From contig CAMGYJ010000006.1 of assembly GCA_946122785.1 (NCBI GenBank), positions 53,464,066 to 53,528,065 of the forward strand: a stretch of 64,000 nt of DNA, written 5' to 3'. Shown in pieces: positions 12,836-25,399 of this stretch. A program made the translations under genes and the position numbers. How positions within the stretch are numbered: the first letter of the stretch is position 1; each line of letters starts with the position of its first letter. The notes beneath the pieces were generated by a model. It searched no databases and was not told where the DNA came from. It saw nothing but the letters and a program-made list of their open reading frames with translations. The DNA is from Linum tenue. Lineage: Eukaryota; Streptophyta; Magnoliopsida; Malpighiales; Linaceae.

Positions 12836-13012
12836 CTGTCGCAACCGCCCCTCAAGATCAAGGGGCCCGTCTTGAATTTCTCGGAGTCGCCATCGATCGT
12901 ATTTGTGGTGGATCGAACACCTTTTGTCCAATTCCTACCTTAGGGTCAGAACCAAGATTTGGTCTGCAAAATTTGTGGTGGATCGAACACCTTTTGTCCA
13001 AAATTTTACATG

Positions 13013-14664
13013 TGGGGAAGTGTATTCACACCGCACAACGCACTAGATCGTTACTACTTAAATCGATATGTTTAAAGGGTTGGGTATATTATTATATGCT
13101 CCTTATTGCATGTTTAATTATATGATCCGATTAATTAGGTATTTATTATTACGATTTGATCGTACATCTATTGATGTAAATCTCAAAGGTAAAGAAAGAT
13201 TTTTTGGTTAGTTGGACTCGAACCTATTGGTTGCCTACGTTCTCGAGTAGTCGGGATCAAAGTCCATGTAGTTCTATTGATACATGATTAAGATAATAAT
13301 AATAATTGATTTGCTTATCTAAGAGATGTAATTTGGTATTTGTGATTTAAGAGAAAAAAATTTGTTAGTTGGACTTGAACCAATTGGTTGCTTACGTACC
13401 TGAGTAGTCGGGATCAAAGTCTACGTAGTTTGTTAGAAACTAAAAGATTTTAAATGTTGAGTTTCGCACGTTGAGATTTGGAGAATTTTTTGATTAGTTG
13501 GACTTGAAACTTATTGGTTGCTTACGTACCCGAGTAGTCGAGATCAAAGTCCACGTAGTTTGGTTATATTGAAAGTTTTATGAAGAGATCCTAAACACGT
13601 TCTATTGATTGCGATTAAGATAATTTGAGTTGTTAGGAGATGCATTTATGATTTTAATGATTGAATGTTTATATTATCTTTGGAAGAATTTCATCGAGAA
13701 TGACTATCATGGTCTATTGACCATGATCTCGCATTAGCGAAATCTCTAAGTAAAATAAATATGTGTATGTAGAATGAAGCCAAAATTTATTCAAGATTTA
13801 ATATTTTGAAATATCTAGAAGTAAAAATTCTCAACACCATTGACAATGTAAATTTTGCGTATTAAGCTTACTTTAAATAATATCAAACGAAAGAATCAAA
13901 GTGAAATGAAACACAGCGTAGCCTAAGTGGTTAGGCGGTTCACTATGTTTGTTGTGACTTGTGAGCCTGAAGTCTCAGGTTTGAGTTACGTTTTATGTTT
14001 TTTTTCTTTCGCATGGGGGAGTAGCAAGGACGGTAATATTAAGAAAACGCTAGGGGTACTTATACCATTTTAACATAACTAGTATAAAAACCCTTTTTTC
14101 GAGACTCTAACCCTAGCCGCTCTCTCCTTCTCTTCTCTCGTTCGTTTTTTCTCGTTCTCTTTAGAAAACAAACAAAAGAGAGAAACAAAAAACAATCCAA
14201 TTCCAATCACCCGTTCTCGATTTCGCTCTCTTTCTTTCACGACGAACAAAATGAAACCCTACCCTTCCTTTCTAAAACAACCCTATCTCTCTCCATCTCA
14301 ATCCACCCCCTCCTATCTCCCTCTATAACGATGAGATGGAGGTGACCCCTTCTCCCCCGACGAAGGCGACGACGGCAAAGCGGCAGAGATATTGACGACA
14401 TCGACTATGATGGTTGGAGGTAAGTACCTGACCGTTGCATGTCGATTTTAAGGTTCGATTTTGCTAGGTTTAGGGATTCTCAATAATTTTTTATGGTTTT
14501 GATGGAGGTGAGCGGGAAGGGAAGGAGGAGATGGAGCAGTCGCTGATGGTTCATTCGCGGCACCGTCGGCGACGGAGACGACTTAATATCGTCGACTGGG
14601 GTTTTCGATTTGGGATCGGACGAAGGAGATAAGGTGGCCAACGACAAGGTTTGCCTGAGACAGG
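13013..14664 (+). repeat. Large direct repeat, copy B (promoter and exon-like module)
   Basis: This is the second copy of 5214-6388. It differs by having three instead of one of the 70-bp TTGGACT(C/T)GAACC motif (about 13204, 13362, 13490) and by an extra stretch near 14000-14070. The TATA-like ATAAAAACCC lies at about 14082 and is followed by the same leader and the reading frame beginning MEVTPSP near 14336. Here the exon-like part ends in GGTTGGAGGTAAGTACC, a good splice donor that copy A lacks. Read on the minus strand, the 70-bp motif resembles a GAACTACGTGG...GTACGTAAGCAACC block that I associate with plant gypsy LTRs. Confidence 0.6.
13919..13989 (+). other. tRNA-like segment (A and B boxes), copy B
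   Basis: TAGCCTAAGTGG at 13919-13930 fits the pol III A box better than copy A does. GGTTTGAGTTAC at 13979-13989 is a slightly weaker B box. Spacing is the same as in copy A. It is probably a SINE or tRNA relic duplicated with the surrounding repeat. Confidence 0.35.
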
Positions 14665-14929
14665 AACCGAGTGAATACGACCTTGATTGTCACTATACGA
14701 CAACACCATTTTAGGTTAAACTTGTCCTAGGATGGGGTAGTTGTTGACACATGCTAACCACTGAAAATAATATGCACGAATGAAATTGATCAATCATGGT
14801 AGAGACTATCACTTCCTATTTAACACTATTCTCTTATTGATCAAATTCTCTCTGAACTTCCCTTAAAGGTGCTCCGGGTGTTGGTCTCAGAACTTTCTTC
14901 AATGGTCGACCACTCCTTAGAGTTACCAC

Positions 14930-16387
<1,458 letters not shown>

Positions 16388-16596
16388 TGGCTGAGTTTAA
16401 AGTCTTGTTGTATCAAGAGGTACTATCTAAAGAGATTCTCTCCTTTGCATACATACTAACTTCAAAACAAAAACTCAAACACCCGTGATGTACAAAGTGG
16501 GATAACAAAAAGAAAACAAGATAAAATGACAAATATATATAAGCAAGAAAATTAGACTAAAATAAAAAAATCTATGATTTTTAACTAGTTATCGAG

Positions 16597-16615
16597 GTTC
16601 CCCACAACGGCGCCA
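16597..16615 (-). promoter_or_regulatory. tRNA-Asp-type primer-binding site
   Basis: The minus strand reads TGGCGCCGTTGTGGGGAAC, one or two bases from the TGGCGCCGTTGCCGGGGA site used by many plant gypsy elements. It lies about 200 bp upstream of gag on the same strand, as expected for a primer-binding site. Confidence 0.75.
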
Positions 16616-16621
16616 AAAACT

Positions 16622-17036
16622 TGGTGTGACCCCGTGTGGGTTATGAATATGTGTTCTTGGCTCCTCCTTTTTCTCCTTCATTTAACTTCTGTCTCTAAGT
16701 TATCTCTCAAAACCCGAAATTTCAAGTGATTCCTTCTCCCAAATGTGATGAGCCCAAACTCGGGTCTCAATTAGGTTTCAAATTGCACAACCACTAAACA
16801 CAAAACAGAGTTCACGTGCAAGCTCGAATAAGCTTGTTGAACTTGAATTTGATGGAACAAACAGGAATCCTTACACCTGGAAGGATGCAGGCTTGTTTTG
16901 AGGAAGCTATCGATGCAATCAAGTGTGTTTCTCGATTGATAAGATAGGGTTTCCATCAAGTTTTGATCGCAACCGAAACCAAACTAACTCACAAACTCTC
17001 AAGCTTGAGAATTGGGTTAAAACTTATTCAATTGCA
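16622..17036 (-). repeat. Start of the LTR belonging to the 14.9-16.4 kb gag element
   Basis: The plus strand starts TGGTGTGACCCC directly after the primer-binding site, so on the minus strand this is the 3' end of a 5' LTR (ending in CA). I could not locate the other LTR end, because a different repeat begins near 17037. Confidence 0.45.
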
Positions 17037-17462
17037 TTCTTGACTACTTGGGTTACCCACCTAGGGCCATTATGGGCAAGCCTCAAACATCTATTTAGTG
17101 CCATGAACCTATCATGATTGGTTGTTATTTTGCCATCCAGATTAGTTTCCGAGGAAGTGGTCTTAGCAGCCCTTAGTCGATTAGTCAAGAGAGCTAGTTT
17201 TATAACTTCCTTCGATATTCATTGATAAATCGTCTATGAGAGTTGGGTTTCTCCACTAGTTGCAACCTCCTCCCGAGTATGAACATACCTTCCCACATTA
17301 GCATTCCTTTCGGTCAATCTTGATACAAAGTAGAGGGAGCAATACCCGGGTGAATTATTTTCATATTGAAACCACCTCAATTTACTTTCTTTGCTTATTT
17401 ACAACGGTAGTTCTTTAGCTTTTAACTCCACCTGGGGTTGACAATTAAAACGCTCGCCCTAT
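17037..17462 (+). repeat. Dispersed direct repeat, copy 1 (LTR-like)
   Basis: It matches 24771-25250 in the same orientation, beginning 'cttgactacttgggttaccc' and ending near 'ggttgacaattaaaacgct'. The terminal 'gacaatt(t)aaacgctgaccctat' stretch resembles the end of plant gypsy LTRs. No gene is carried. Confidence 0.6.
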
Positions 17463-18640
17463 TCTACAGAACCGAACCATGGTCGATACGACACAGATGT
17501 GTGGGAGGGGATTTGCGTGCCGGCCGGTATTTTATGTTGCACTGGCGTACCTTAAGATACCGCCCAGTTTTCATCGAGCCGGCGGTTCTTCTGTCCTCAT
17601 CCACCTCTAGTCTTCCCTTCGCTCTCGTCACTTCGTATTCTCCCCCCTACACCTGGCGACTGATTTCCCATATGATCCGAGAAGCGATAAGGACAGCGGA
17701 CTGCGAAGTCAAGGCTCGTCTTCTCCTTTCTGAGAACACCGAGGTCGCGTCGTTGTCTCTCTAGTCTTTGCCGCTGTTCCTCCGTCCTCGTCCTCTCTAT
17801 TCTTCTCTGCCGTTCGTTCCGCCATTCGCCGACCATCGACGAGAAGCCTATCGCAACGACCAGTGACCGTCGCGGATTCGTCTTCCCTTCGACCTTCTAA
17901 TTAAGTACAGCTTCAGAATCGTACCTTAAGGAGGGTTTTGAATTCTGATAATTAATAATTGATTGTTTATTGCATATGGAAGTGTGAACGGTAACTTAGG
18001 AATTGTGGAATAGAAATGATAGTTGATTCTCTAATTCTTCTTATTAAAGAACAAGTAGAAGAGTTACTATTACTTATAGTCACATCCCGTCACTGTTGCT
18101 TTTTTACTTTTCTTTGCCTTTTTGTCACATCCATTGGTGCAGCCTCCAAGAATTTTGGCCGCCCTCCATCACTTCCAATTACTTCCTTCCCGTAATTATT
18201 ATATGTCTAGACATGACAATAGACTTTTTTTCCACCTCTCTCGTTACTTTTCCTTCCTGCCCACTCTGCAACCAAATAAATCTCTCTTCCTCTGTCTACC
18301 ATACTTCCAGATTTGTCTCTCTCCATCTTTCTACCAAGAACAAAAAGAAAAAACACACACATGGAAGGAGGAACGAGAGGAAGAACACAGAAAACCCACA
18401 CCTGCATCGATTGTCCTCTGCCTTGGGTTCTGCTTTTTGCTGAATCGTTGGTTTTATCGAAGGAATCATTAGGCGCCGAACCACGCTAGCGGACAACGGC
18501 AACTACGATGTTCTTCTTCGACAGAGGCAGGGTTAGTTGGGATATGCGATTAAGGGGATCCGTGTGTTTTGGGTTCGTTCCGAACAAGGAACGGCGAAGG
18601 GAAGGTTGCAGGGGGAGCAGGAGGATGAGAATGTTCCTTT
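17463..18640. other. No recognisable gene
   Basis: Two pyrimidine-rich stretches (about 17560-17900 and 18100-18450) look like plant 5' leaders and could be captured promoter or leader DNA. Frames in them are low-complexity Ser/Arg/Leu on both strands, with no family motif. Confidence 0.4.
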
Positions 18641-19001
18641 CGACCTAATTCAACCCGTTTAAAGCAAGTTTTTACAAATTTTGGGTCGACAATGAGTTTC
18701 ACACTCTCAAATTGCCCTAATTCGATCCGGTCAAGGCGATTTAAATTCGGTGTTAACGAATTTTTGGAGTAATGTTCAACTGGTTAATTATTGGTCAACA
18801 ACGAGTATTACACGCTCAGAGCTTGGAGGATTTTTTATGCCATTAAGGTTCTAATCATTTAACTTATGACAACTGAACCCTAATGGAACCCAAATCAATG
18901 GGTATTCGACCTAATTCGACCTAATTAAAGTGAGTTGAACTCGATTTTTCCAAGCTTTTGGTCGACAAACGCTTAAATCAATGTGTATTCGACCTAATTT
19001 G
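18641..19001 (+). repeat. Tandem array of a ~93-bp unit, segment 1
   Basis: Units follow the pattern GACCTAATTCGACCCGGTTA, then GGCGAGTTGAATTCGGTG, TTGACGAATTTTTGG, TCAACAACGAGTTT and TACACGCTTGAATCAATGG. Copies are diverged. The array continues at 20210 and again at 22617 in the same phase, showing that the two large blocks between were inserted into it. Confidence 0.75.
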
Positions 19002-20209
19002 GAGATTTTTCCAAAAATAGCACTGTTTAAAAAAAAATTCCAAAAATAGCACCCAACTCCGAAAAATTCCAAAAATAGCACCCTTTTTGTAAAACCGCCA
19101 CCCGGAAGTGCGTTTTTCGATGAAAACCGTCATCCGGGGGCGCTTTTTTCGATGAAAACAACACTGGTAGGGGGCGGTTTTGCAGACCGCACCCCCACCA
19201 TGCGGTTTGGTTGCAGACCGCACCCCCACGATGTGGTTTGTTTGCAGACTGCACCCCCATGATGCGGTCTGCTTTTTTTTTTTTTTTTTTTTTTTTGAAA
19301 AATCCTAACCTAGGTGGAAACTTCAAACGAACGTATCTTTATGTTCGGGTATCCGATCGTCGCGATTTTTTTTTTGATTCTGCATAACTTTTTGAGATCT
19401 TCCAAGCCGAAGACTGCCAAAGGTGGTTTGGTCCCGCCTTCGTCCCAAAAAATGTCGTTTGCTACCCCGAACGAACTTTTTTCCGATTTCGTCAAACTTT
19501 GGACAACCATAACTTTGTGCTCCAAAATCCAAACGGCATGAAATTTTTTTTATCTCGCATAAATTTTTAAGGAATACAACTTTTATCATAGACATAATTT
19601 CAAAATGTACGTGGATTGCTGAGAAGGGAAGATAAGCTATTCCCAAAATCCTGTATATCCAAAAATAATTCCTGTTTTGAAAATTCATTCCTAGTAAAAA
19701 TTGTAGTCCTTAAAAAGTTATGCGAAATAAAAAAAAAATTCATGTCGTTTGGATTTTGGAGCACAAAGTTACGGTTGTCCAAAGTTTGACGAAATTGGAA
19801 AAAAGCTTGTTCGGGGTAGCAAACGACATTTTTTGGGACGAAGGCGAGACCAAACCACCTTTGGCAGTCTTCGGCTTGCAAGATCTCAAAAAGTTATGCG
19901 GAATCAAAAAAAAAAAATCGCGACGATCGCATACCCGAACATAAAGATACATTCGTTTGAAGTTTCCAACTAGGTTATGATTTTTCCAAAAAAAAAAAAA
20001 AAACATAACGCATCCTGGGGGTGCGGTCTGCAACCAAACCGCATGGTGGGGGTGCGGTCTGCAAAACCGCCCACTACCAGTGCGGTTTTCATCGAAAAAC
20101 GCGCCCCCGGGTGGCGGTTTTGCAAAAAGGGTGCTATTTTTGGAATTTTTCGGAGTTGGGTGCTATTTTTGGAAAAAAAAATTAACAGTGCTATTTCTGG
20201 AAAAATCTC
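19002..20209. mobile_element. Foldback MULE with ~500-bp inverted arms and 9-bp target duplication
   Basis: The two ends are inverted copies: GAGATTTTTCCAAAAATAGC at 19002 and its complement ending at 20209. Inside, a GGTGCGGTCTGC-rich layer and then an inner layer (19306-19540 against 19722-19975, with TTCGGGTA and CAAAGTTTGAC words) are also inverted. Nearly the whole 1.2 kb therefore folds back, around a loop near 19550-19720. CCTAATTTG flanks both sides (18993-19001 and 20210-20218), a 9-bp duplication typical of Mutator-like insertion. It encodes no transposase and must have been mobilised by an autonomous relative. Confidence 0.92.
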
Positions 20210-20490
20210 CCTAATTTGACCCGGTTAAGGCGAGTTGAATTCGGTGCTGATGACTTTTTGGAAATTTTACACGCTTGAATCAATGTTCAACCGATATTGA
20301 CGAATTTTTGGTCAACAACAAGTTTACACGCTAAAATCAATGTATATTTGACCTAGTTCGACCAGGTTAAGGCGAGTTGAATCTGGTGTTGACGAGTTTT
20401 TGGTTGACAACAAGTTTTGCACGCTTGCATCAATGGGTATTGGACCTAATTCGACCCGGTTAGGGTGAGTTTATTTGATGTTGACGAATG
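20210..20490 (+). repeat. Tandem array of a ~93-bp unit, segment 2
   Basis: About three units of the array seen at 18641, resuming exactly at the target duplication of the foldback MULE and broken at 20490 by the LINE insertion. Confidence 0.75.
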
Positions 20491-20570
20491 TTTTTTTTTT
20501 TTATTTCTGAGTGATATCAATGGAGGAAAATAGTTAAACTTACAATTCTACCCAGGACCCCTAAAAGACT

Positions 20571-21480
20571 CTAAAGAAGCCACCCCAAAAAATCAAAAGA
20601 TTCTACCTCTAAACGAGACAAAAGCAGTGCTTTACGCGCCACTCTATGGGCAGCACTGTTGGCGGATCTAGGTACCGCCCTAAACTCTATACAAACAGAC
20701 AAAGAGCTAAGGATCTGATGACACTCTCGTAACACCGGACCACCAATCGAGTCTTCTATGACGCCTTGACGAACTTGTTTGACGACCACTTCGGAATCAC
20801 CTTCGACTATCACGCGGGTCAAGTATCTTGAGGCTACGATGGAGATAGCATCCCTAAAGGCTAGAAGCACTGCCAGGTAAGGATTGACTATTCCTTAAAG
20901 CTGCAGACCAAACGCCAACACCACATGCCCGTCTGACCCACAGAAAACAAGCCCAGACGAACACCCGGTGGCACAAACAGCAGCATCGAAGTTGATCTTC
21001 AAAAAGTCTTCTGGCGGAGGAACCCAAGAGGTGGCAGGATGGTTTGGGAGTAGAACTGCGGGGTGGAGGAGGAAGGAGAAGATAGGAGATTTCGAGGACC
21101 TGGTTGTAGAACTGGCTGGCTAGGGAACGGACATGAGGTTGGTAAAATTCGAAGGTCACTTTATTTCTAGACTTCCAGATTCTCCAAAGTAAACAGATGC
21201 ATTGGAGAATGTGGAATGGGGCGGTCTCAGAGACCATGACATGTCGCCACCATAGACTAAAGTTAACAGTCTGGGCGGTCTCAATAAAGTTGCTCAATCC
21301 CACTAAAATCCACAATCTAATGGCTAGGGGGCATCTGAAGAATAAATGTTCAATGCTTTCTCGATGTCTCCAGCAGACAGGGCATCAGTTAAGGCAGTTT
21401 ACTCCACGAGTTTGAAGGGCCGATTTCAACCATAGTCTGAAACGGTTAGAATCCTCCCGTAACTGACGTTTTGGATAGTC
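20571..21480 (-). pseudogene. LINE ORF2 C-terminus: zinc-binding and RNase H-like domains
   Basis: On the minus strand, from about 21420, a CLLC-like zinc-binding RVT segment is followed by LWRIWKSRNKVTFEFY (about 21200). The RNase H-like domain follows at 20870-20571 with VIVEGDSEVVVKQVRQG, SVCIEFRAVPRSANSAAHRV and ARKALL. These are the standard C-terminal modules of plant L1-type LINE ORF2. Endonuclease and reverse transcriptase are absent. Stops and frame changes show that it is dead. Confidence 0.8.
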
Positions 21481-21579
21481 AAATGCACAGATACTCATTA
21501 AAGTGATGACCATTAAAAGCTTTCTGGCGGAAGCCGTTGCCGGCCATGATGTATAATTACCAAATTGACTCAATTGCTG

Positions 21580-22616
21580 GCCAATCTATTCTAGTATCGA
21601 ATTGTAGGATGATTGCATTAATTAGGCATTGGGAGCATATTTATTTGCGGGAGCCCTTTGAATACGCCCCATTATGCTGGCGAAAGAATCTCTTTATTAG
21701 AGTTTTAAAACACTCTAGCTCGTCATTAAGGAGACGATTTGAAAGCACAATTAAGGCTTTTCCGGCGCTAGCCGTTTCTGGCCATAAAGCCTTGTAACCG
21801 ACTTGTGAAAAAGTGGTTACTAAACCCGCTATTGAAATTAAAATTAAAATTAAAATGACAATAAAAATGTCTTAATGATCCCGCTAAATTAGGGAAGTAG
21901 GTCCTTAAAAACAAATAAGTAAACCCACTTAAATGAGACTGAACAATAAAACGAACGGAGGCAATAAAAACAAATAGAAAGGAAATTCAGAGTTATTAGA
22001 ATTAATTATAATTGATAAAGGAAACTAAAAGCTAATTTGACCAATTATAGAAATCTCAATCCAAATAAGAAAGTAATTAAATAACCTAAATAAGTTTTAC
22101 CTACCCAACGTAAGCCGACGAGGTGATTACGGAGGAAATAATTAAAACTAATATAACTAGCATAGACAAACATAAACAATGAGACTAAAAGAAATTAGGA
22201 AGGTAATTAAATAAATTAAAAATGTTTCCGTTACTTACCTATAACGTAATTGCGGAAACTAGAAATCTGGTAACCGACGCCACCGTAATCAAAGGACCGC
22301 CGTAGCCAGACGCCGATCAGGCGACCAGAGCTAAGCTTAGAGCATAAGCCAGCGACGCCACCGCCAAAAGGATTACCGTAAAGTCGAGGAGAGAGGGACT
22401 TACCGGACCAGACAAGTGATTTCCGGCCAATTACACCGCCAATAATAAAGTGGACCATCGAAATCAAGGGAAAAGGAGAAGCGCTCACCGCTAAGTTCGT
22501 TCTCCTCTGACGAAGAAGAAATCAAAGAGTTCTCCGGGAACAAATTCCAAAATAAATCGAACAAAGATGGAGCAGAACATAGATTAAGATATGAATCCCT
22601 TTCTCACGCACTCGCC
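21580..22616 (-). other. Right half of the LINE insertion, unrecognised, gene-like
   Basis: Read on the minus strand, the 5' end looks like a plant transcript: a pyrimidine-rich leader, then an open stretch (22488-22231) containing MVHFIIGGVIGRKSLVWSG, followed by a good splice donor ATAGGTAAGTAAC near 22236. I do not recognise the protein. A TTAAAA microsatellite at about 21835-21858 separates it from the LINE part. It may be a LINE 5' UTR or a host sequence carried along. Confidence 0.4.
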
Positions 22617-23130
22617 TGATGTTGACGAATGTTTGGCCGACAACACTTTTTACATGCTTGAATCGATGTTGAACCGGTATTGACAAATTTTTTGTCAACG
22701 ACAGGTTTTACATGCTCAAATAAATGTGCATTTGACCTAATTCAACCAGTTAAGGCGAGTTGGATCCAGTGTTGATGACTTTTCAGTCGAGAACAATTTA
22801 TCCACGCTTGAACCCGGTGTTGGCGAATTTATGGCGACAATGCGTTTTACATGCTTAAATCAATGAGCGTTAATTCGACTCGGTTGAGACAAGTTGAATC
22901 CGGTGTTGGCGAATTTTTGGTCAACAACGATTTTTACACGCTTGGCTCAATTGGTATTCGACGTAACTCAACCCAGTTAGAACGAGTTGAACTTGGTGTT
23001 GATGCATTTACGGTTGCCAATGAGTTTTACATGCTTAGATCAACAGGTATTTTGCCTAATTTGACCTGATTAAAACGAGTAAAACTCGATGTTAATAAAT
23101 TTTGGGTCGAGAATGAGTTTTGCATGCTTT
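22617..23130 (+). repeat. Tandem array of a ~93-bp unit, segment 3
   Basis: About five diverged units, beginning inside a unit at the duplicated target site and ending in 'gagttttgcatgcttttgtg'. A pyrimidine-rich, leader-like sequence follows immediately. Confidence 0.75.
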
Positions 23131-23870
23131 TGTGATTAATAGGTTGGGTCGGTATGATCAAGGGAGTGACCATTTCGTAAGTGAAAGAAACTTTAAGTAT
23201 CTTTCTGGTGTTTTTTGTTTCTTTTCCTTCTTTCCCTCTTCCCAGCCACAGAAACTTCTTTCTCGTGTCTTCTTCTTCTTCTTCATCTTCATCTCTCCTC
23301 ATACCAACTCTCCTTGCCTGCCACACGAAGGAGAAAGAAAGAAAAAAGTACAGAACAACCGACCTCTCTCTTACCTTTCTCTTAAAGAGGAAGCGACAAC
23401 GCAGTGCCGGCGGAGCCCCAAATTGAAAGACACTACTTTGTTAGAAGGAGATGAACGAAGGAGAAGGTGAATCTGAAGCTGAAGCTGAAGAAGAAGAAAT
23501 AAAAAATAAAAAGAGGTGAAGAAGACGTAAGAAGAAGGTAAAGAAGAACGATGAGGAGAAGGAAGAATCTAAAAATCTCTCTTCCATTTGAAATTTTTAT
23601 TATTTTTCTTTGATTCTCATCATTTGTTTTTCCATAATCTTCACCAGAATTTCTTTTCCCTTCCAATCTACCTCTTTCTCATTCGACGAAGAAGGCAAAA
23701 TTTGTATGCTTATTTAGCTGAGCTTTCTTATATTCGTTTTATGTAATCTCTTGTCTTCGCTCTCGCTTCCTCTCACTCTTGAAAAATCTCTTCGCATTTC
23801 GAATAATCCGGGGAAGAAGACTCTAGCAAAGCATAAGCGAGCAAATGAAAGTAAACACAGGTGCTGGATC
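23131..23870. other. Leader-like, low-complexity DNA
   Basis: Long CT-rich (23210-23300) and GA-rich (23440-23570) runs, with GAAGAA and CTTCTT microsatellite character. The short frames on both strands are compositional. No gene recognised. Confidence 0.45.
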
Positions 23871-23879
23871 GAAATGCAC

Positions 23880-24330
23880 CGCTTCACTTCTGTGAGTTCA
23901 CGGTTTGTGGTTGTAGTTCACGGTCTTAGCGACCGTGAACAGCCTTGGCGTCAGTGACCTCAAAATCCTCTCTGGACGCTCCATGGTTCATGGATTGTGG
24001 TTCCAGATCACGGTTCTGTAAGACCGTGAACTCCATGGCAGACCGTGAACTGTGGCTGTCTCCTCCTCTTTGCCCGTTCTTTGCTCCTTTTCTTCCAACT
24101 TTCGACTTCGGGGTTGGTTTCACCTATTAGGATCTGAAACACACTAAAACACAAGAAATCTCGCGTAAAACCACCCCTCTTGGAGTTCAATTGCAACAAA
24201 CATCAAAGAAAAATAGGGATAAAAAGTTTACAATTAGGCCCAAATCAATGCTAAATGGAACGATGCGTTTTTGCCCAAGTTCACAGGCACGTTTTCAAGA
24301 CCATGTCCGAGTGGAGTATAAAAGAGAAAG
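23880..24330 (-). repeat. Probable gypsy LTR fragment with GTTCACGG words
   Basis: It contains GTTCACGGTC and GACCGTGAAC words like 8120-8330. On the minus strand at about 24190-24130 it has a 'tttacgcgagatttc...tttcagatcctaa' zone comparable to 'ttttacgctaggttg...tttcaggtccta' of the LTR at 53414. Borders are not defined. Confidence 0.45.
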
Positions 24331-24770
24331 AAAGATGAAATAAGAGAGGGAGAATCCTAGTTAGAGAGTGGCCATCGTCTTCAGAAATGAGGGAGAGAAA
24401 CTGACGAACAAATGAAGATGAGATTTAGGGTTTTCTCTTAGCTAGAGGAGTGAAGATTTTAATCTCCTAAGAGTGATTTCAGTAACAAGCTTGGAAGGAA
24501 GACAAACATCACACCATGGTTATTTCTCTCCTCTTTATTGTAATCCCTAACATAGCTGTTGAGTAGTTCTCCTTCTTACTTGGGTGTTGTGAACCCTAGC
24601 CTAGAGATGTGATAGGTTGTATGGATTGATTTTATGTGTGTGGTTTGTATTTAGTACGATTTTTGAGGTAATTTTCAGAATTCTTGGGTATTGTTCTTCA
24701 TATCTCATAATTAGGTCAAGTTGACATAGGTGGAGGAAATCCCCTTTTTGAGGCTTGAAAAAGCTAGATT
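24331..24770. other. Leader-like stretch, no gene
   Basis: Contains 'gatttagggttttctc', 'tttattgtaatccctaa' and 'gtgaaccctagcctag', as in LTR leader regions of gypsy elements. Nothing coding is visible. Confidence 0.35.
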
Positions 24771-25250
24771 TCTTGACTACTTGGGTTACCCACCTAGGGA
24801 AATTGTGGGCAAGCTTCAAACATCGATTTAGTGCCATGAACCTATCATTATTGGTTGTTATTTCGCCATCCAGATTAGTTTCTGAGGAAGTGCTCTGAGC
24901 AGCCCTTAGTCGATTAGTCAAGAGAGCTAGTTTTCTAGCTTCATTCAATATTCATTGATAAATCATCTAAGAGTGGGGTTTCTCCACTAGTTGCAACCTC
25001 CTCTCGCTGTATGAAAACACCTTCCACATTAGCATTCCTTTTGGTCAATCTTGATACAAGGGTAGGGGGAGCAATACCCGAGTGAATTCTTTTCATATTG
25101 AAACCACCTCAATTTACTTTCTTTCCTTATTTACAACTGTTTAGCTTTTAAATCCAAATCGTTAGCTAGATAACAATTTAAGCGATTGAAGTAGGAGTAC
25201 ATGGGACACCTCGGGTTGACAATTTAAACGCTGACCCTATACTTCACCCT
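24771..25250 (+). repeat. Dispersed direct repeat, copy 2 (LTR-like)
   Basis: Counterpart of 17037-17462. This copy is more complete at its right end, with an extra 'agctagataacaatttaagcg' segment before 'cgggttgacaatttaaacgctgaccct'. Confidence 0.6.
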
Positions 25251-25399
25251 TCTAGATTTTGCACTTGGGAGTTAGTCGGTATTTACCTGTGCAGTTAGGA
25301 ACGAGTCAGCTTGCTCCTGACTGCGATCTCTCATTTTTGGCATAGTGAAAAGAAACTTCCATGGATGGAAGTGGTTGCATCATGAACAGATTTGTTCGA

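Larger units (their letters stand above)
20491..22616 (-). mobile_element. Minus-strand LINE-type insertion with 15-bp target duplication
   Basis: TGATGTTGACGAATG occurs on both sides (20476-20490 and 22617-22631). A T-run at 20491-20502 is the poly(A) tail of a minus-strand retroposon. A target duplication of this length plus an A tail is the hallmark of target-primed reverse transcription. The 3' third carries LINE coding remnants (20571-21480). The right half (21580-22616) does not look like LINE ORF1 or reverse transcriptase, so the copy is either internally deleted or chimeric. Confidence 0.8.
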
